Made by a program: the position numbers and the translations under genes | Shown: positions 45,744-53,960 of the stretch, piece after piece | Layout: every line of letters begins with the position of its first letter | Position numbering within the stretch: position 1 is the first letter of the stretch | Origin: Gimesia alba | GTDB lineage: Bacteria > Planctomycetota > Planctomycetia > Planctomycetales > Planctomycetaceae | NCBI RefSeq assembly: GCF_007744675.1 | Contig: NZ_CP036269.1 | Span: 7,633,917 to 7,697,916 of the forward strand | Direction: 5' to 3' | Length of the DNA stretch: 64,000 nucleotides | Notes under the pieces: generated by a model | The model's database searches: none | What the model was told of the DNA's origin: nothing | What the model saw: only the letters and a program-made list of their open reading frames with translations

Positions 45744-46295
45744 TCAGAGCGTTTTCTGCAGTCTTTCCAGCTCTGATTTGACGTATCCGACCTTGTCTCT
45801 AATCGCATAATTCGCATTCCAGGCTTGTGGAAACAGAATCGCCTGGCCGCCATGTTCGCGAAATCGATCCACGTTTTTATGCTGATCATCAATCAACACG
45901 ACATCCGGTTTCGCTAGTAGATACTTCTGTGTTCCAATCATAAAGTCCATAAACAGAGGCTCGTTAAAGTGCTGCCTGAGCCATTCTACCTTAGCCGAAG
46001 CACAGGCTGCACTGCGGCTGGGAGAGGTACTGATGGTAAAGGGAGCCGTCTGTTTGATAAGCGAATGCAACTCATTCAACCAGGGATACGGGGGAAACTC
46101 TTTCCAGAAGCGGCCGCCAATGGAATCGACGGGTTTCCAGAATTCATCTTTGGTCATCCCCAGCACGCCGGCGTAATCAGACTCTCCCTCAGGCCAGTTC
46201 TCGGCCAGATGCGCCTGACCGTGCAACTCCAGAATCGCGCCCATAAAATCAGAGATGACGCCATCCATGTCCAGTAAGATATGTCGCACAGCCAT
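45744..46295 (-). CDS. HAD-superfamily 5'(3')-deoxyribonucleotidase-like protein
   Basis: A 183-residue phosphatase of the HAD superfamily, close in layout to NT5C/YorS-type nucleotidases that remove phosphate from (deoxy)nucleoside monophosphates. Motif I is LLDMDGVISDF (Asp nucleophile and Asp acid/base), motif II is TISTSPSRS and the metal-binding acidic motif is DVVLIDDQHKNV. The cap region contains WPEGESDYAGVLGMTKDEFW. Substrate specificity is inferred from the family. It stands alone and diverges from the Rieske-PSP1 gene. Confidence 0.87.
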   Translation of the reverse strand: MAVRHILLDMDGVISDFMGAILELHGQAHLAENWPEGESDYAGVLGMTKDEFWKPVDSIGGRFWKEFPPYPWLNELHSLIKQTAPFTISTSPSRSAACASAKVEWLRQHFNEPLFMDFMIGTQKYLLAKPDVVLIDDQHKNVDRFREHGGQAILFPQAWNANYAIRDKVGYVKSELERLQKTL

Positions 46296-46420
46296 GCTGT
46301 TTTTTCGCTCCAGGAAGACACTTTGAAGATAAAACGGTATGATTACCTGTTGAGCATATAATAAAATGAATTCATCGGCCAGAGTGGCAACACCCGAATT
46401 TGACGTTGGACCAATACACT

Positions 46421-47257
46421 ATGACAGACTGGATTCCACTGGGAGCAATTTCCGAAATTGACCCCGGTGCGCGTAAATCATATTCGATCAAAGGCATCGA
46501 CATTGCCGTGTTTCATGTCACTGACGCAGAACAACCGGGCGCGTTTTATGCGATTCAGGATTCCTGTCCGCATCAGGGTGCTTCGCTAATTGAAGGCGAG
46601 GGCTGTGGAACGGAAGTCGCCTGTCCGTTGCACGACTGGACCTTCGATGTCGCGACAGGAGAATGCCACGACTTTCCGGAATTTCCTTTGACCCGCTATG
46701 AGCTCAAACAGGAATCGGGCGTACTCTTAATCAACGCTTCTGCGTTTGAATCAGAGGGGACTCCGCAAAATCTGTTTCTGGTCCGTTATGGCGTCATGGG
46801 CTGGGTCGATCATTTCGCGGGTGAAGCGGACGCTGCTTATGCGCATCGTGAACGCGTCATTTTAGAAACCAGTCGCGGCGAAGAAGTTGGCGAGATTCTT
46901 TCGTCCGTTGATTTGCTGGAACAAACGGGGACCGCCGCCGGTACGATTCTGCGTGAATTCACCCTGACAGACCAGGAGACACTTTCTCGCCAGGAAGATG
47001 TCACCACCCGTGTTTTTCAGGATTGTCAAACCCTGATTCAAGAGCGGGGGATGCCGACGGAAATCATTGACTGCGAACAATTATTTGATCAGCAAACGGT
47101 CGTGCTGTATTATCTGGGAAGCAGGATGCCCGCCTTAGAAATTCTTGCGCAGGAACTAAACGCCAATTACGCCTGGCGAATTGTATTTCATCCCGTCGAC
47201 GAAACACCCGCGCCATCGGGCTGTTCCAGCGGCGGATGTGGATGCGATCAAAAATGA
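46421..47257 (+). CDS. Rieske [2Fe-2S] domain fused to PSP1 (YaaT/RicT-like) domain
   Basis: A 278-residue two-domain protein. Residues 1-107 are a Rieske-type ferredoxin: Cys49 and His51 in DSCPHQGASL and Cys68 and His71 in VACPLHDWTF provide the 2+2 ligands of a [2Fe-2S] cluster, as in non-haem oxygenase ferredoxins. Residues about 117-258 match PSP1/YaaT (RicT): VRYGVMGWVDHF, then ERVILETSRGEEVGEIL and, late, ILAQELNANYAWRIVFHPV. The tail GCSSGGCGC is Cys-rich and could bind another Fe-S cluster. RicT in Bacillus works in a complex with Fe-S clusters; the fusion suggests redox control of that type of function. The start is ATG 46421; a TTG at 46400 is less likely. Confidence 0.85.
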   Translation: MTDWIPLGAISEIDPGARKSYSIKGIDIAVFHVTDAEQPGAFYAIQDSCPHQGASLIEGEGCGTEVACPLHDWTFDVATGECHDFPEFPLTRYELKQESGVLLINASAFESEGTPQNLFLVRYGVMGWVDHFAGEADAAYAHRERVILETSRGEEVGEILSSVDLLEQTGTAAGTILREFTLTDQETLSRQEDVTTRVFQDCQTLIQERGMPTEIIDCEQLFDQQTVVLYYLGSRMPALEILAQELNANYAWRIVFHPVDETPAPSGCSSGGCGCDQK

Positions 47258-47319
47258 TCGCCGGTTCCTGACTTTGACCTCACCTTAATAATCCTCCACC
47301 CCTACCTACGGAATTCATC

Positions 47320-48666
47320 ATGAGCAACTCGATCAACCGTCGTTCGTTTCTGGGAACTTCTCTGGCCGCCACAGGTTTGGGAGCTGCCGCGGCTTCCTCG
47401 CTCTCAGCGGCGGAAAAGCAAGCAGGCACTGAGTCTACTACCTCTGCGAAACCAAAGCCGATCCAGAACGAGAAAATTCTGCACGCACGCAAAGTGGCCC
47501 TGGATATTCTGAAACCGACGCCGAAGCAACTGGAGCACGGTTTGCAGCTCCATGCTGATTCACTGGTCTTTGATTCTTACGGCTTTGCGCCACGGGCCGC
47601 CATTGACGGCGACAAACTGGCAGCTGCCATCAACGCGAATGCCTCCACAGCAGAACTGCAGGACCTCAGGGAAGACATGGGGATGACGCGCTGCGTAACC
47701 GACCCCGCGGAACAACGCGAGTTCAAAGAAGCCTTCGATGCGTCAGGCGTGACCTGTATCTTTCAGAACGCCGGCGAAGAAGGGCAGGACCCGCTGCGAC
47801 TGATCAAACGGCTGGCGCGGTTCACGTTTACCACGGACATGCTTGCCGATTTTGTACCCAAAGCGGTGACTCCCGATGACATCGTGCAGGCGAAAAAAGA
47901 GGGTCGCCACTGTTTATACCTGACCGGTAACGGCGTTCCTCTCACTCAACAGTGGGAAACTACAACCGATGAAATGAAATACATGCGGATCTTCTTCCAA
48001 CTGGGAATTCGAATGATGCATATGACGTACAACCGCCGCAACATGCTGGGCGATGGTTGTGCTGAACCGGCGAACGCCGGACTAAGTGACTTTGGCCGGA
48101 CGGTCGTTGGCGAAATGAACCGATTGGGAATTATTCCGGACGTCGCACATTCCGGCTGGCAAACCAGTCTGGAAACGGCGCTGGTTTCCGAAAAACCGGT
48201 CGTCGCCAGTCACACCACCTGTGCCAGCCTGCATCATCACATTCGTAGCAAGCCGGATAATGTCATCAAAGCCATTGTCGATACGGGCGGCTTGATCGGC
48301 ATCTGCTGTATTCCCCGTTACCTGGGAGGCAGCGGCGATATCAATCGGCTGCTGGATCATATCGACTACGTTGTAAAAAAATACGGAATCGATCATATCG
48401 CCATTGGCACGGACGTCGCTTATTCCTCGCGGAATGGCGCGCTTGAGAGTAAAAAAGTACCCAAAGCACCACGTTCGCGAACTCCCTGGCGCAGTTTGTG
48501 GCCACCTGACAGCTTCCGTACAACCCCAGAAATGAGCACCAGCGTTTCCTGGACCAACTGGCCTTTGTTTACCGTGGGTCTGGTTCAACGCGGCTACTCT
48601 GACGCGGACATTCAGAAAATTATCGGCGGCAATATGCTGCGAGTCTGTCAGGAATCGATCTCCTGA
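47320..48666 (+). CDS. Tat-exported membrane dipeptidase (M19)-like protein with altered metal site
   Basis: A 448-residue protein with a twin-arginine leader (INRRSFLGTSLAATGLG) and an M19/renal dipeptidase fold. Late metal ligand regions are recognisable: PDVAHSGWQT (His) and VVASHTTCASL (His), with TDVAYSSRNG (near the substrate). However, the HxD motif that opens M19 enzymes should lie around residues 82-90, where the sequence is LVFDSYGFAP, without a His; the bridging Glu also seems replaced near LYLTGNGVP. It may therefore bind metals differently or act on another substrate. The 62-base gap before it and 41-base gap after it suggest an operon with the Rieske-PSP1 and epimerase genes. 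Confidence 0.83.
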   Translation: MSNSINRRSFLGTSLAATGLGAAAASSLSAAEKQAGTESTTSAKPKPIQNEKILHARKVALDILKPTPKQLEHGLQLHADSLVFDSYGFAPRAAIDGDKLAAAINANASTAELQDLREDMGMTRCVTDPAEQREFKEAFDASGVTCIFQNAGEEGQDPLRLIKRLARFTFTTDMLADFVPKAVTPDDIVQAKKEGRHCLYLTGNGVPLTQQWETTTDEMKYMRIFFQLGIRMMHMTYNRRNMLGDGCAEPANAGLSDFGRTVVGEMNRLGIIPDVAHSGWQTSLETALVSEKPVVASHTTCASLHHHIRSKPDNVIKAIVDTGGLIGICCIPRYLGGSGDINRLLDHIDYVVKKYGIDHIAIGTDVAYSSRNGALESKKVPKAPRSRTPWRSLWPPDSFRTTPEMSTSVSWTNWPLFTVGLVQRGYSDADIQKIIGGNMLRVCQESIS

Positions 48667-48707
48667 ATTCAATAGAACATCTTCTCCCTCTAAGCGAGTT
48701 TTAAATA

Positions 48708-49475
48708 ATGAGAGTGTTAATGACTGGGGCCGCCGGTTATGTCGGACGATATTTCGCACAGCACTGGCAAACCGAGGACGAGCTGATTCTGGGCGACATT
48801 CATCCCAATCACGATGACTCGCGTTTTATCACATTGGATATCACCGACCCGGCACAAACCCGGTCGGCGATGCAGGGCGTGGACGCTGTGATTCATCTGG
48901 CGAAACAGGCCGATGAAGGTCCGATGGAAGGGGATGACTTAAACTGCAAACGCTTCGACGTGAATGTGAAGGGAACGTTCAATCTACTCGAAGCGGCCCA
49001 CGACGCCGGCGTGAAACGGTTCATCTTTACCAGCACGGTGATGACGGTTCTGGGGTATCAAGCGCCAACGTGGGTCGAATCTGATGCCCCACCACTGCCG
49101 GTCGGCTCGTATGCCCTCACAAAACAACTGTGTGAAGTCATGTGTGCGCATTATGCACGTGCGTTGGGGATGTCGATCGTCTGCCTGCGGATTCCCAAAC
49201 CGATTGACCTCGCACATCCGCTCTGGAAAACTCAACCGCTCAGGCCACAATGGGTCCCCTTCCCCGATCTGATGCAGGCTTATCAGAAAGCACTGACAGC
49301 CGAGATCAAAGGCTGCGAAGTCATCACGATCGTCGGCGAAAGCTCCAAACGCCGCTGGGATCTCAGCAAAGCGGAGAGGTTACTGGGTTATCAGCCAACA
49401 GTGCTGCCCGAAGAACTGGGATTCGAAATGGGCAGTGAGGACCAACCCATTCCCGCTGAATCCAACTATGCCTGA
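48708..49475 (+). CDS. NAD-dependent epimerase/dehydratase (extended SDR)
   Basis: A 255-residue extended short-chain dehydrogenase. The dinucleotide motif GAAGYVG lies at residues 7-13, the Ser/Thr catalytic region is FTSTVMTVLG, and the YxxxK motif is YALTKQLCEVM. The length and the GYQP/LLGYQP end are like uronate dehydrogenase and nucleotide-sugar epimerases. Its substrate is not readable. It follows the M19-like gene by 41 bases on the same strand and converges on the cytoplasmic LRR gene, 12 bases away. Confidence 0.9.
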   Translation: MRVLMTGAAGYVGRYFAQHWQTEDELILGDIHPNHDDSRFITLDITDPAQTRSAMQGVDAVIHLAKQADEGPMEGDDLNCKRFDVNVKGTFNLLEAAHDAGVKRFIFTSTVMTVLGYQAPTWVESDAPPLPVGSYALTKQLCEVMCAHYARALGMSIVCLRIPKPIDLAHPLWKTQPLRPQWVPFPDLMQAYQKALTAEIKGCEVITIVGESSKRRWDLSKAERLLGYQPTVLPEELGFEMGSEDQPIPAESNYA

Positions 49476-49487
49476 GAATTCGTTCGC

Positions 49488-50417
49488 TTATTGCTCAACC
49501 CGGCAATAAGGGAGCGATTTTTCAAGTTTGGCAATTCCCTCTTCAGTGATTTCTGTTCCGTCGATATAAAGCGTGCCCAGATTTTTCAGCTTTTTGAGCG
49601 AAGGAATACATTTATCAGTCACATTGGTATTCCGCAGGTTCATATCCACCATATTCTCAAGAACCTTGAGTTCCATAATTCCGGCATTGCCAACTTCGGT
49701 ATCGTTCAACTCGAGCCATTCCATGTCTTTCATCTTGACCAGATATTTCATCCCGTCATCTGTGACATTCGTATTGCGTAACCAGAGGCGTTGCAAGCGA
49801 GTGAGCCCTTTGATTTGCTTGAGTCCATCGTCAGAAATATGAGTGTCTCGCAGCAGAAGCACGCGCAGTTTTTTCAAGCCTTTGATATGCGCCAAACCTT
49901 CATCTGAAATCTGAGTTTCAGACAGACCCAATGTTTCCAGGCTTTTCAATCCGGAAAGATGCGCCAGACCATCATCGGTGATTTCCATCCCGGTCAGATA
50001 CAGCTCTTTCAGGTTATCCAGACCTTTGAGGTGTTTTAAACCAGCGTCGGTTACCTTGGTACGAGACAGATTCAAAATTTCCAGATTGGTCAACTTTTTG
50101 AATTCCGCCAGCCCCTCATCTGAGACCGGAATTCCATGCAGAGAGATCTCACGCAAGCTCTTCAATGGCTTGATGTGAACCATACCCTCATCGGTTACTT
50201 TGGAGCCGGACAGGTCCAGCTTCCGAAGTTTTGACAAACGTCCGAGGTAGACCAATCCTGCATCGACCAGCTTCGAACCCGAAAAGGAGACTTGAGAGAT
50301 GTTGCCATTGTAGTCCATTTTCAAATTCGCACTGATCTCTTTCAGTGACTTGATATCCGTTTCCAGCGTTGATTCCTGGGGAACTTCTTCCTCTGAACCT
50401 GTGGCAGCTTTACTCAT
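49488..50417 (-). CDS. leucine-rich repeat protein without export signal
   Basis: A 309-residue protein with about 11 LRRs of 24 residues of the same general type as the array genes (KVTDAGLKHLKGLDNLKELY, ISDEGLAHIKGLKKLRVLLL). It lacks the membrane helix and juxtamembrane block of the array proteins and begins with a short acidic, Ser-rich section (MSKAATGSEEEVPQEST), so it is probably cytoplasmic or otherwise targeted. The open frame extends 40 codons upstream to 50537 through an Arg-rich, unlikely sequence; I therefore use the ATG at 50417. Confidence 0.82.
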   Translation of the reverse strand: MSKAATGSEEEVPQESTLETDIKSLKEISANLKMDYNGNISQVSFSGSKLVDAGLVYLGRLSKLRKLDLSGSKVTDEGMVHIKPLKSLREISLHGIPVSDEGLAEFKKLTNLEILNLSRTKVTDAGLKHLKGLDNLKELYLTGMEITDDGLAHLSGLKSLETLGLSETQISDEGLAHIKGLKKLRVLLLRDTHISDDGLKQIKGLTRLQRLWLRNTNVTDDGMKYLVKMKDMEWLELNDTEVGNAGIMELKVLENMVDMNLRNTNVTDKCIPSLKKLKNLGTLYIDGTEITEEGIAKLEKSLPYCRVEQ

Positions 50418-50649
50418 GTTTGATAGCCCATTTGGAATGAAATGTCTGACTCTGAAAAAGGGCGACTGATACGGAGCACGGCCTGACCTTCGCTGTCTCT
50501 CCTGGAAAGAGTATACGAACACTATCCGCAAGTACACATTGCCCTGATTTTATATCTACCGGCAATTATAATATACACATTAATCGCGAAATTCGCATGT
50601 GAACGAACGCTTTTTTAGCCGGGAAAACCGAACTGTCAGACATCAGAGG

Positions 50650-53013
50650 CTATTTTTGAGCCGGTTCGGACCAATTCAGGTTCCGCAGGATAAAGGCAAA
50701 GGTCTCTTTCCCATTAATCGTGTGCGGCCCATTGAAATATTCGATTTCTGTCTGATCACCGATTCCCATCTGCACATAAAACCGCCTGACTTTCGCGTAT
50801 TCAGCTGCCACCCATTCATCGGGTGCCACACCATCATTATGCCCGCGTTCGACCATGAAGGGCCGAGGCGCCATCAGATAAGACAGCTCAGCATAATTGG
50901 CGACATGTCCCATGTTCCATTCGAAGATTTCGTATTCACCATGAAATACGTAACTAAAGCGGTGGGCACTGTCTGCATTTTTGCGAACCCATTCGTTAAA
51001 GTCCCCCGAACAAATCGAAAACACATACTGCTTCACAAACGGGGGCACGCGTACGGCCGTTTTACCACCATAGGAAAGCCCGTAAAACCCGATCCGTTTC
51101 CCATCGACAAAGGGAAGCGAATCGAGCCAGGCCAGAGTCCGTTCATGCTGGGGGATGATGTAACTGTATAACGAACGCTGCATGGGATTGGACTTTCGCT
51201 GCAATGTGCGAAAGCGATCAAAGCCTCGATACGGATTCTGCGGGACATAGACAATGAGTCCCTTTTTCACCAGTTCTGCACTAAAGTTTTTGTAAGCGGC
51301 AAAAGTTCTACCATCTGCATTAATGGTGTCCATCGGCGTTCCTTCCAGACCATGCTGGCAGACAATCACCGGTCGCTGTTCTCCCGGTTTCAGATCGTTG
51401 GGAATCAGCAAAATGCCGCCGGCAACAATCTCGGGCAGCACGTCCAACATGACTTCATAGCCCTGATATTGTGCGTGCTGAATTACTTTTCGTGTTTTGA
51501 CATTCAAAGGAACCGCTTTGGCCGGTTGAGGAAGTCGGCCGATCAATTCGTCATACACCTTCGCACGTAACCCATCGGAAACCTTTTCCCACGCTTCGAT
51601 CGACTGATATTTACTCGGCTGCCATTCCTCATCCCGATAGCGGGCCGATCGATTCAACACTTCCTGAGTAAATTCATTCATTTCTTGAAACTGCTGTTCC
51701 TGTCGCGTTGCAGGATCAACAACCACGCCATTGGCGACCGGCGTTAACACGACAGGCGGAAGCCGCTTTTTATTTATTTTGACTCTTAAGCCAAATAGAA
51801 ACTGCTGGCGCGCTTGATCCGAGCCGGCGGGTTCCGCGCCATCCCCTTTGATTACCAGTGAGAGATTCTCTTTCAGTCCCAGTTTCTCGAATACCGGCAC
51901 CACCCTGGCATATTCTGCGCGGACTGATTCGGGTGATGCGATGTTGATCACTCCGGGTGCCGCTGAGGCCCTGATCCCCGGTTTTGCCTTGGGTGGCCCC
52001 TCAACAACGGGCACCGAGCAAGCCTCGATGACGCAAGACCGTGGTGCGATCATGCCGGCGATTTCCGCATCGCCAAACTCGGTGAGCTGGCTCCAGACAT
52101 TGCGATAAATGGGTTCCTGCCAGACGTTTTCCCGTTGCTGGAAATAGCCGGCCACCCATGTGGCTTTGATACGGTAATCGGCGGCACCACTAAATAATGC
52201 CAGCAATGCGCCTTCACCCACCCCAACCACGCCGATCGGTAAAATACGACGCTCTTTTTTATCCAGACGCTCAAACTGATCAACGGCCGCCATCACCTTT
52301 TGTACTTCGTAACCGATCACGTGGCGTCCCATCTCGAACGCCATGCGATAGATAAATTCACGGTGCGGCTGGTTGGTATAAAACACCTTCGGATGCCCGG
52401 AGAAATCGGACTCGCGGCTCATTAACGTAGGAATCACAACCTGAACTCCCGAAGCGGCCAGTTTCAACGGAATCTGTGCTGACTTCGGAACGCCCGGCTT
52501 CAAACCAATAAACATTTCCGGGGTCCAGTCGGCATCGGGCAATGCTACCACGCGTGCCTTGATGTCACTCGTCGGTTGTAATAAGAGTCCTGCCGCGGTC
52601 ATGCCGTCCAGCACCTGCCAGCGTACGACGTGCACTTTGAATTGCGGGCACTCGGCAATGACGGATGTGTTTTCTGTCGTCGTCAGTAATTCAAATCCGG
52701 GGCCGGCAACGCGAGGGTCGACCGCACCAATAAATGTTTTGAATCGCGCCCGATTCTCCTTGATACTTTCAATAAACGCAGCGTGGCTGTCGAAATCGTA
52801 GTCCCATTTCTCGGGACGCAGTTCCGGCGACTTCGCTAATGCCTGTAATGCATAACCGTCGATGCCCGCCACCATATGTTCGTCGAGAGGAATCGTCAGT
52901 TTCAGCGGCGCCGTCCCCGGTAGCTGTTCCGGGAACTCTAAAGCTTGCGCCAAAACTAAGGAAGGGAAACTAACGAACAAAGCGATGACAAACAGGGGAA
53001 ACGGGTATCGCAT
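50650..53013 (-). CDS. secreted double alpha/beta hydrolase (acetyl xylan esterase-like)
   Basis: A 787-residue exported protein with signal peptide 1-22 and two alpha/beta hydrolase-like halves. In the first (about 120-400) the nucleophile elbow is VVGVGEGALLALF, so Glu267 stands where Ser would be and the domain is probably inactive. In the second (about 520-787) the elbow FYGLSYGGKTAV keeps the Ser (about 647); the acid is likely in VERGHNDGVAP and the His in FNGPHTINGKE. Similar planctomycete proteins are annotated as acetyl xylan esterase-like, acting on plant or algal polysaccharide esters. Probably a duplication in which one half degenerated. The DUF1080-like gene lies upstream on the same strand, 76 bases away. 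Confidence 0.85.
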   Translation of the reverse strand: MRYPFPLFVIALFVSFPSLVLAQALEFPEQLPGTAPLKLTIPLDEHMVAGIDGYALQALAKSPELRPEKWDYDFDSHAAFIESIKENRARFKTFIGAVDPRVAGPGFELLTTTENTSVIAECPQFKVHVVRWQVLDGMTAAGLLLQPTSDIKARVVALPDADWTPEMFIGLKPGVPKSAQIPLKLAASGVQVVIPTLMSRESDFSGHPKVFYTNQPHREFIYRMAFEMGRHVIGYEVQKVMAAVDQFERLDKKERRILPIGVVGVGEGALLALFSGAADYRIKATWVAGYFQQRENVWQEPIYRNVWSQLTEFGDAEIAGMIAPRSCVIEACSVPVVEGPPKAKPGIRASAAPGVINIASPESVRAEYARVVPVFEKLGLKENLSLVIKGDGAEPAGSDQARQQFLFGLRVKINKKRLPPVVLTPVANGVVVDPATRQEQQFQEMNEFTQEVLNRSARYRDEEWQPSKYQSIEAWEKVSDGLRAKVYDELIGRLPQPAKAVPLNVKTRKVIQHAQYQGYEVMLDVLPEIVAGGILLIPNDLKPGEQRPVIVCQHGLEGTPMDTINADGRTFAAYKNFSAELVKKGLIVYVPQNPYRGFDRFRTLQRKSNPMQRSLYSYIIPQHERTLAWLDSLPFVDGKRIGFYGLSYGGKTAVRVPPFVKQYVFSICSGDFNEWVRKNADSAHRFSYVFHGEYEIFEWNMGHVANYAELSYLMAPRPFMVERGHNDGVAPDEWVAAEYAKVRRFYVQMGIGDQTEIEYFNGPHTINGKETFAFILRNLNWSEPAQK

Positions 53014-53089
53014 CAGATGTTCCTGTTGGTGAGGTTCAAAAGTAGGGATCGGCTATGACGATGAACTCAGACACGACAGACGACAGCGG

Positions 53090-53824
53090 CTATTCGACTT
53101 TTTTACCGAACAGCAGAATTTCGTCAAAATTACCAGTATCATCAAACGAGCCAATTCCCACGCGCCCTGTGAGAAATGTTTTGTCAGTCGCCGTCATGAT
53201 CGGCTCTTGCATGTCATCAAAATAAATTTTGATCGAACCGGTTTTTGTATCACGGACAACACGCGCGTGATGCCATTCGTCATCCCAGTCCGTCCCCGGT
53301 GTGGTTTTGGTCGAAATCTTGGTACGCGGCTTATTATTGACAATGAAGATCTGGTTGGCATGATCGTCCGTCTTTTTACCGAGATGCACATAGTAAAAAT
53401 GAGCGTTGTCCTGATAACCAAAAAACAGACATAAATCCCGATGCCCGTAATCGGGAATCGTCGATTGCAGCTTGACATCAAAAATGAAATCGCTCACGGA
53501 AATGTTTTTCAATAATGCACGATTATAAGGCGAGCGAACCGGCGGCTCATACTTGCTGCGCTTCTTCGTCAGGCTGAAGGCTTTGTTGTCGCCCTGCTTG
53601 ATAATTTTCCAGGCGGTATTGTCTGTAAGCTCCCAATGTTTGGAATTCCCTGCCTGGAAATTCTCGTGAAACAACAAAGGCAGTCCCTGCATACTTTGTG
53701 GTATCTGGTCTTTTTGGAATGTTTTTAACGGCGCAGGATCTTTGGCTTCGAGAGTGCCGATTTCTGCAAAAGCAAACAGCATCAAACCTGTCATCAGGCT
53801 GGCTGAGATGAATGAACGCAACAT
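53090..53824 (-). CDS. secreted DUF1080 (3-keto-disaccharide hydrolase-like) domain protein
   Basis: A 244-residue exported protein with one concanavalin-like beta-sandwich of the DUF1080 type. The start is ATG 53824, with an AGGAGC ribosome site and a signal peptide (MLRSFISASLMTGLMLFAFA); an upstream in-frame start adds 21 unlikely residues. Typical segments are LPLLFHENFQAGNSKHWEL, YGHRDLCLFFGYQDNAHFYY, HDDEWHHARVVRDTKTG-like (WDDEWHHARVV) and VGIGSFDDTGNFDEILLFG. These domains bind or cleave sugars. It precedes the double hydrolase gene on the same strand, a plausible polysaccharide-degrading pair. Confidence 0.85.
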   Translation of the reverse strand: MLRSFISASLMTGLMLFAFAEIGTLEAKDPAPLKTFQKDQIPQSMQGLPLLFHENFQAGNSKHWELTDNTAWKIIKQGDNKAFSLTKKRSKYEPPVRSPYNRALLKNISVSDFIFDVKLQSTIPDYGHRDLCLFFGYQDNAHFYYVHLGKKTDDHANQIFIVNNKPRTKISTKTTPGTDWDDEWHHARVVRDTKTGSIKIYFDDMQEPIMTATDKTFLTGRVGIGSFDDTGNFDEILLFGKKVE

Positions 53825-53960
53825 GGGATCGCTCCTGTTCCAATGAAAACCCGCCACCACGGAATACCCGCACATCTTCAGACGCACGGAAATCCCTGGA
53901 TCGAGGTAGAAAATTCTGAACTTGTTTCAGAATCTATCAGACAGGATTTCGGCCTGATTT

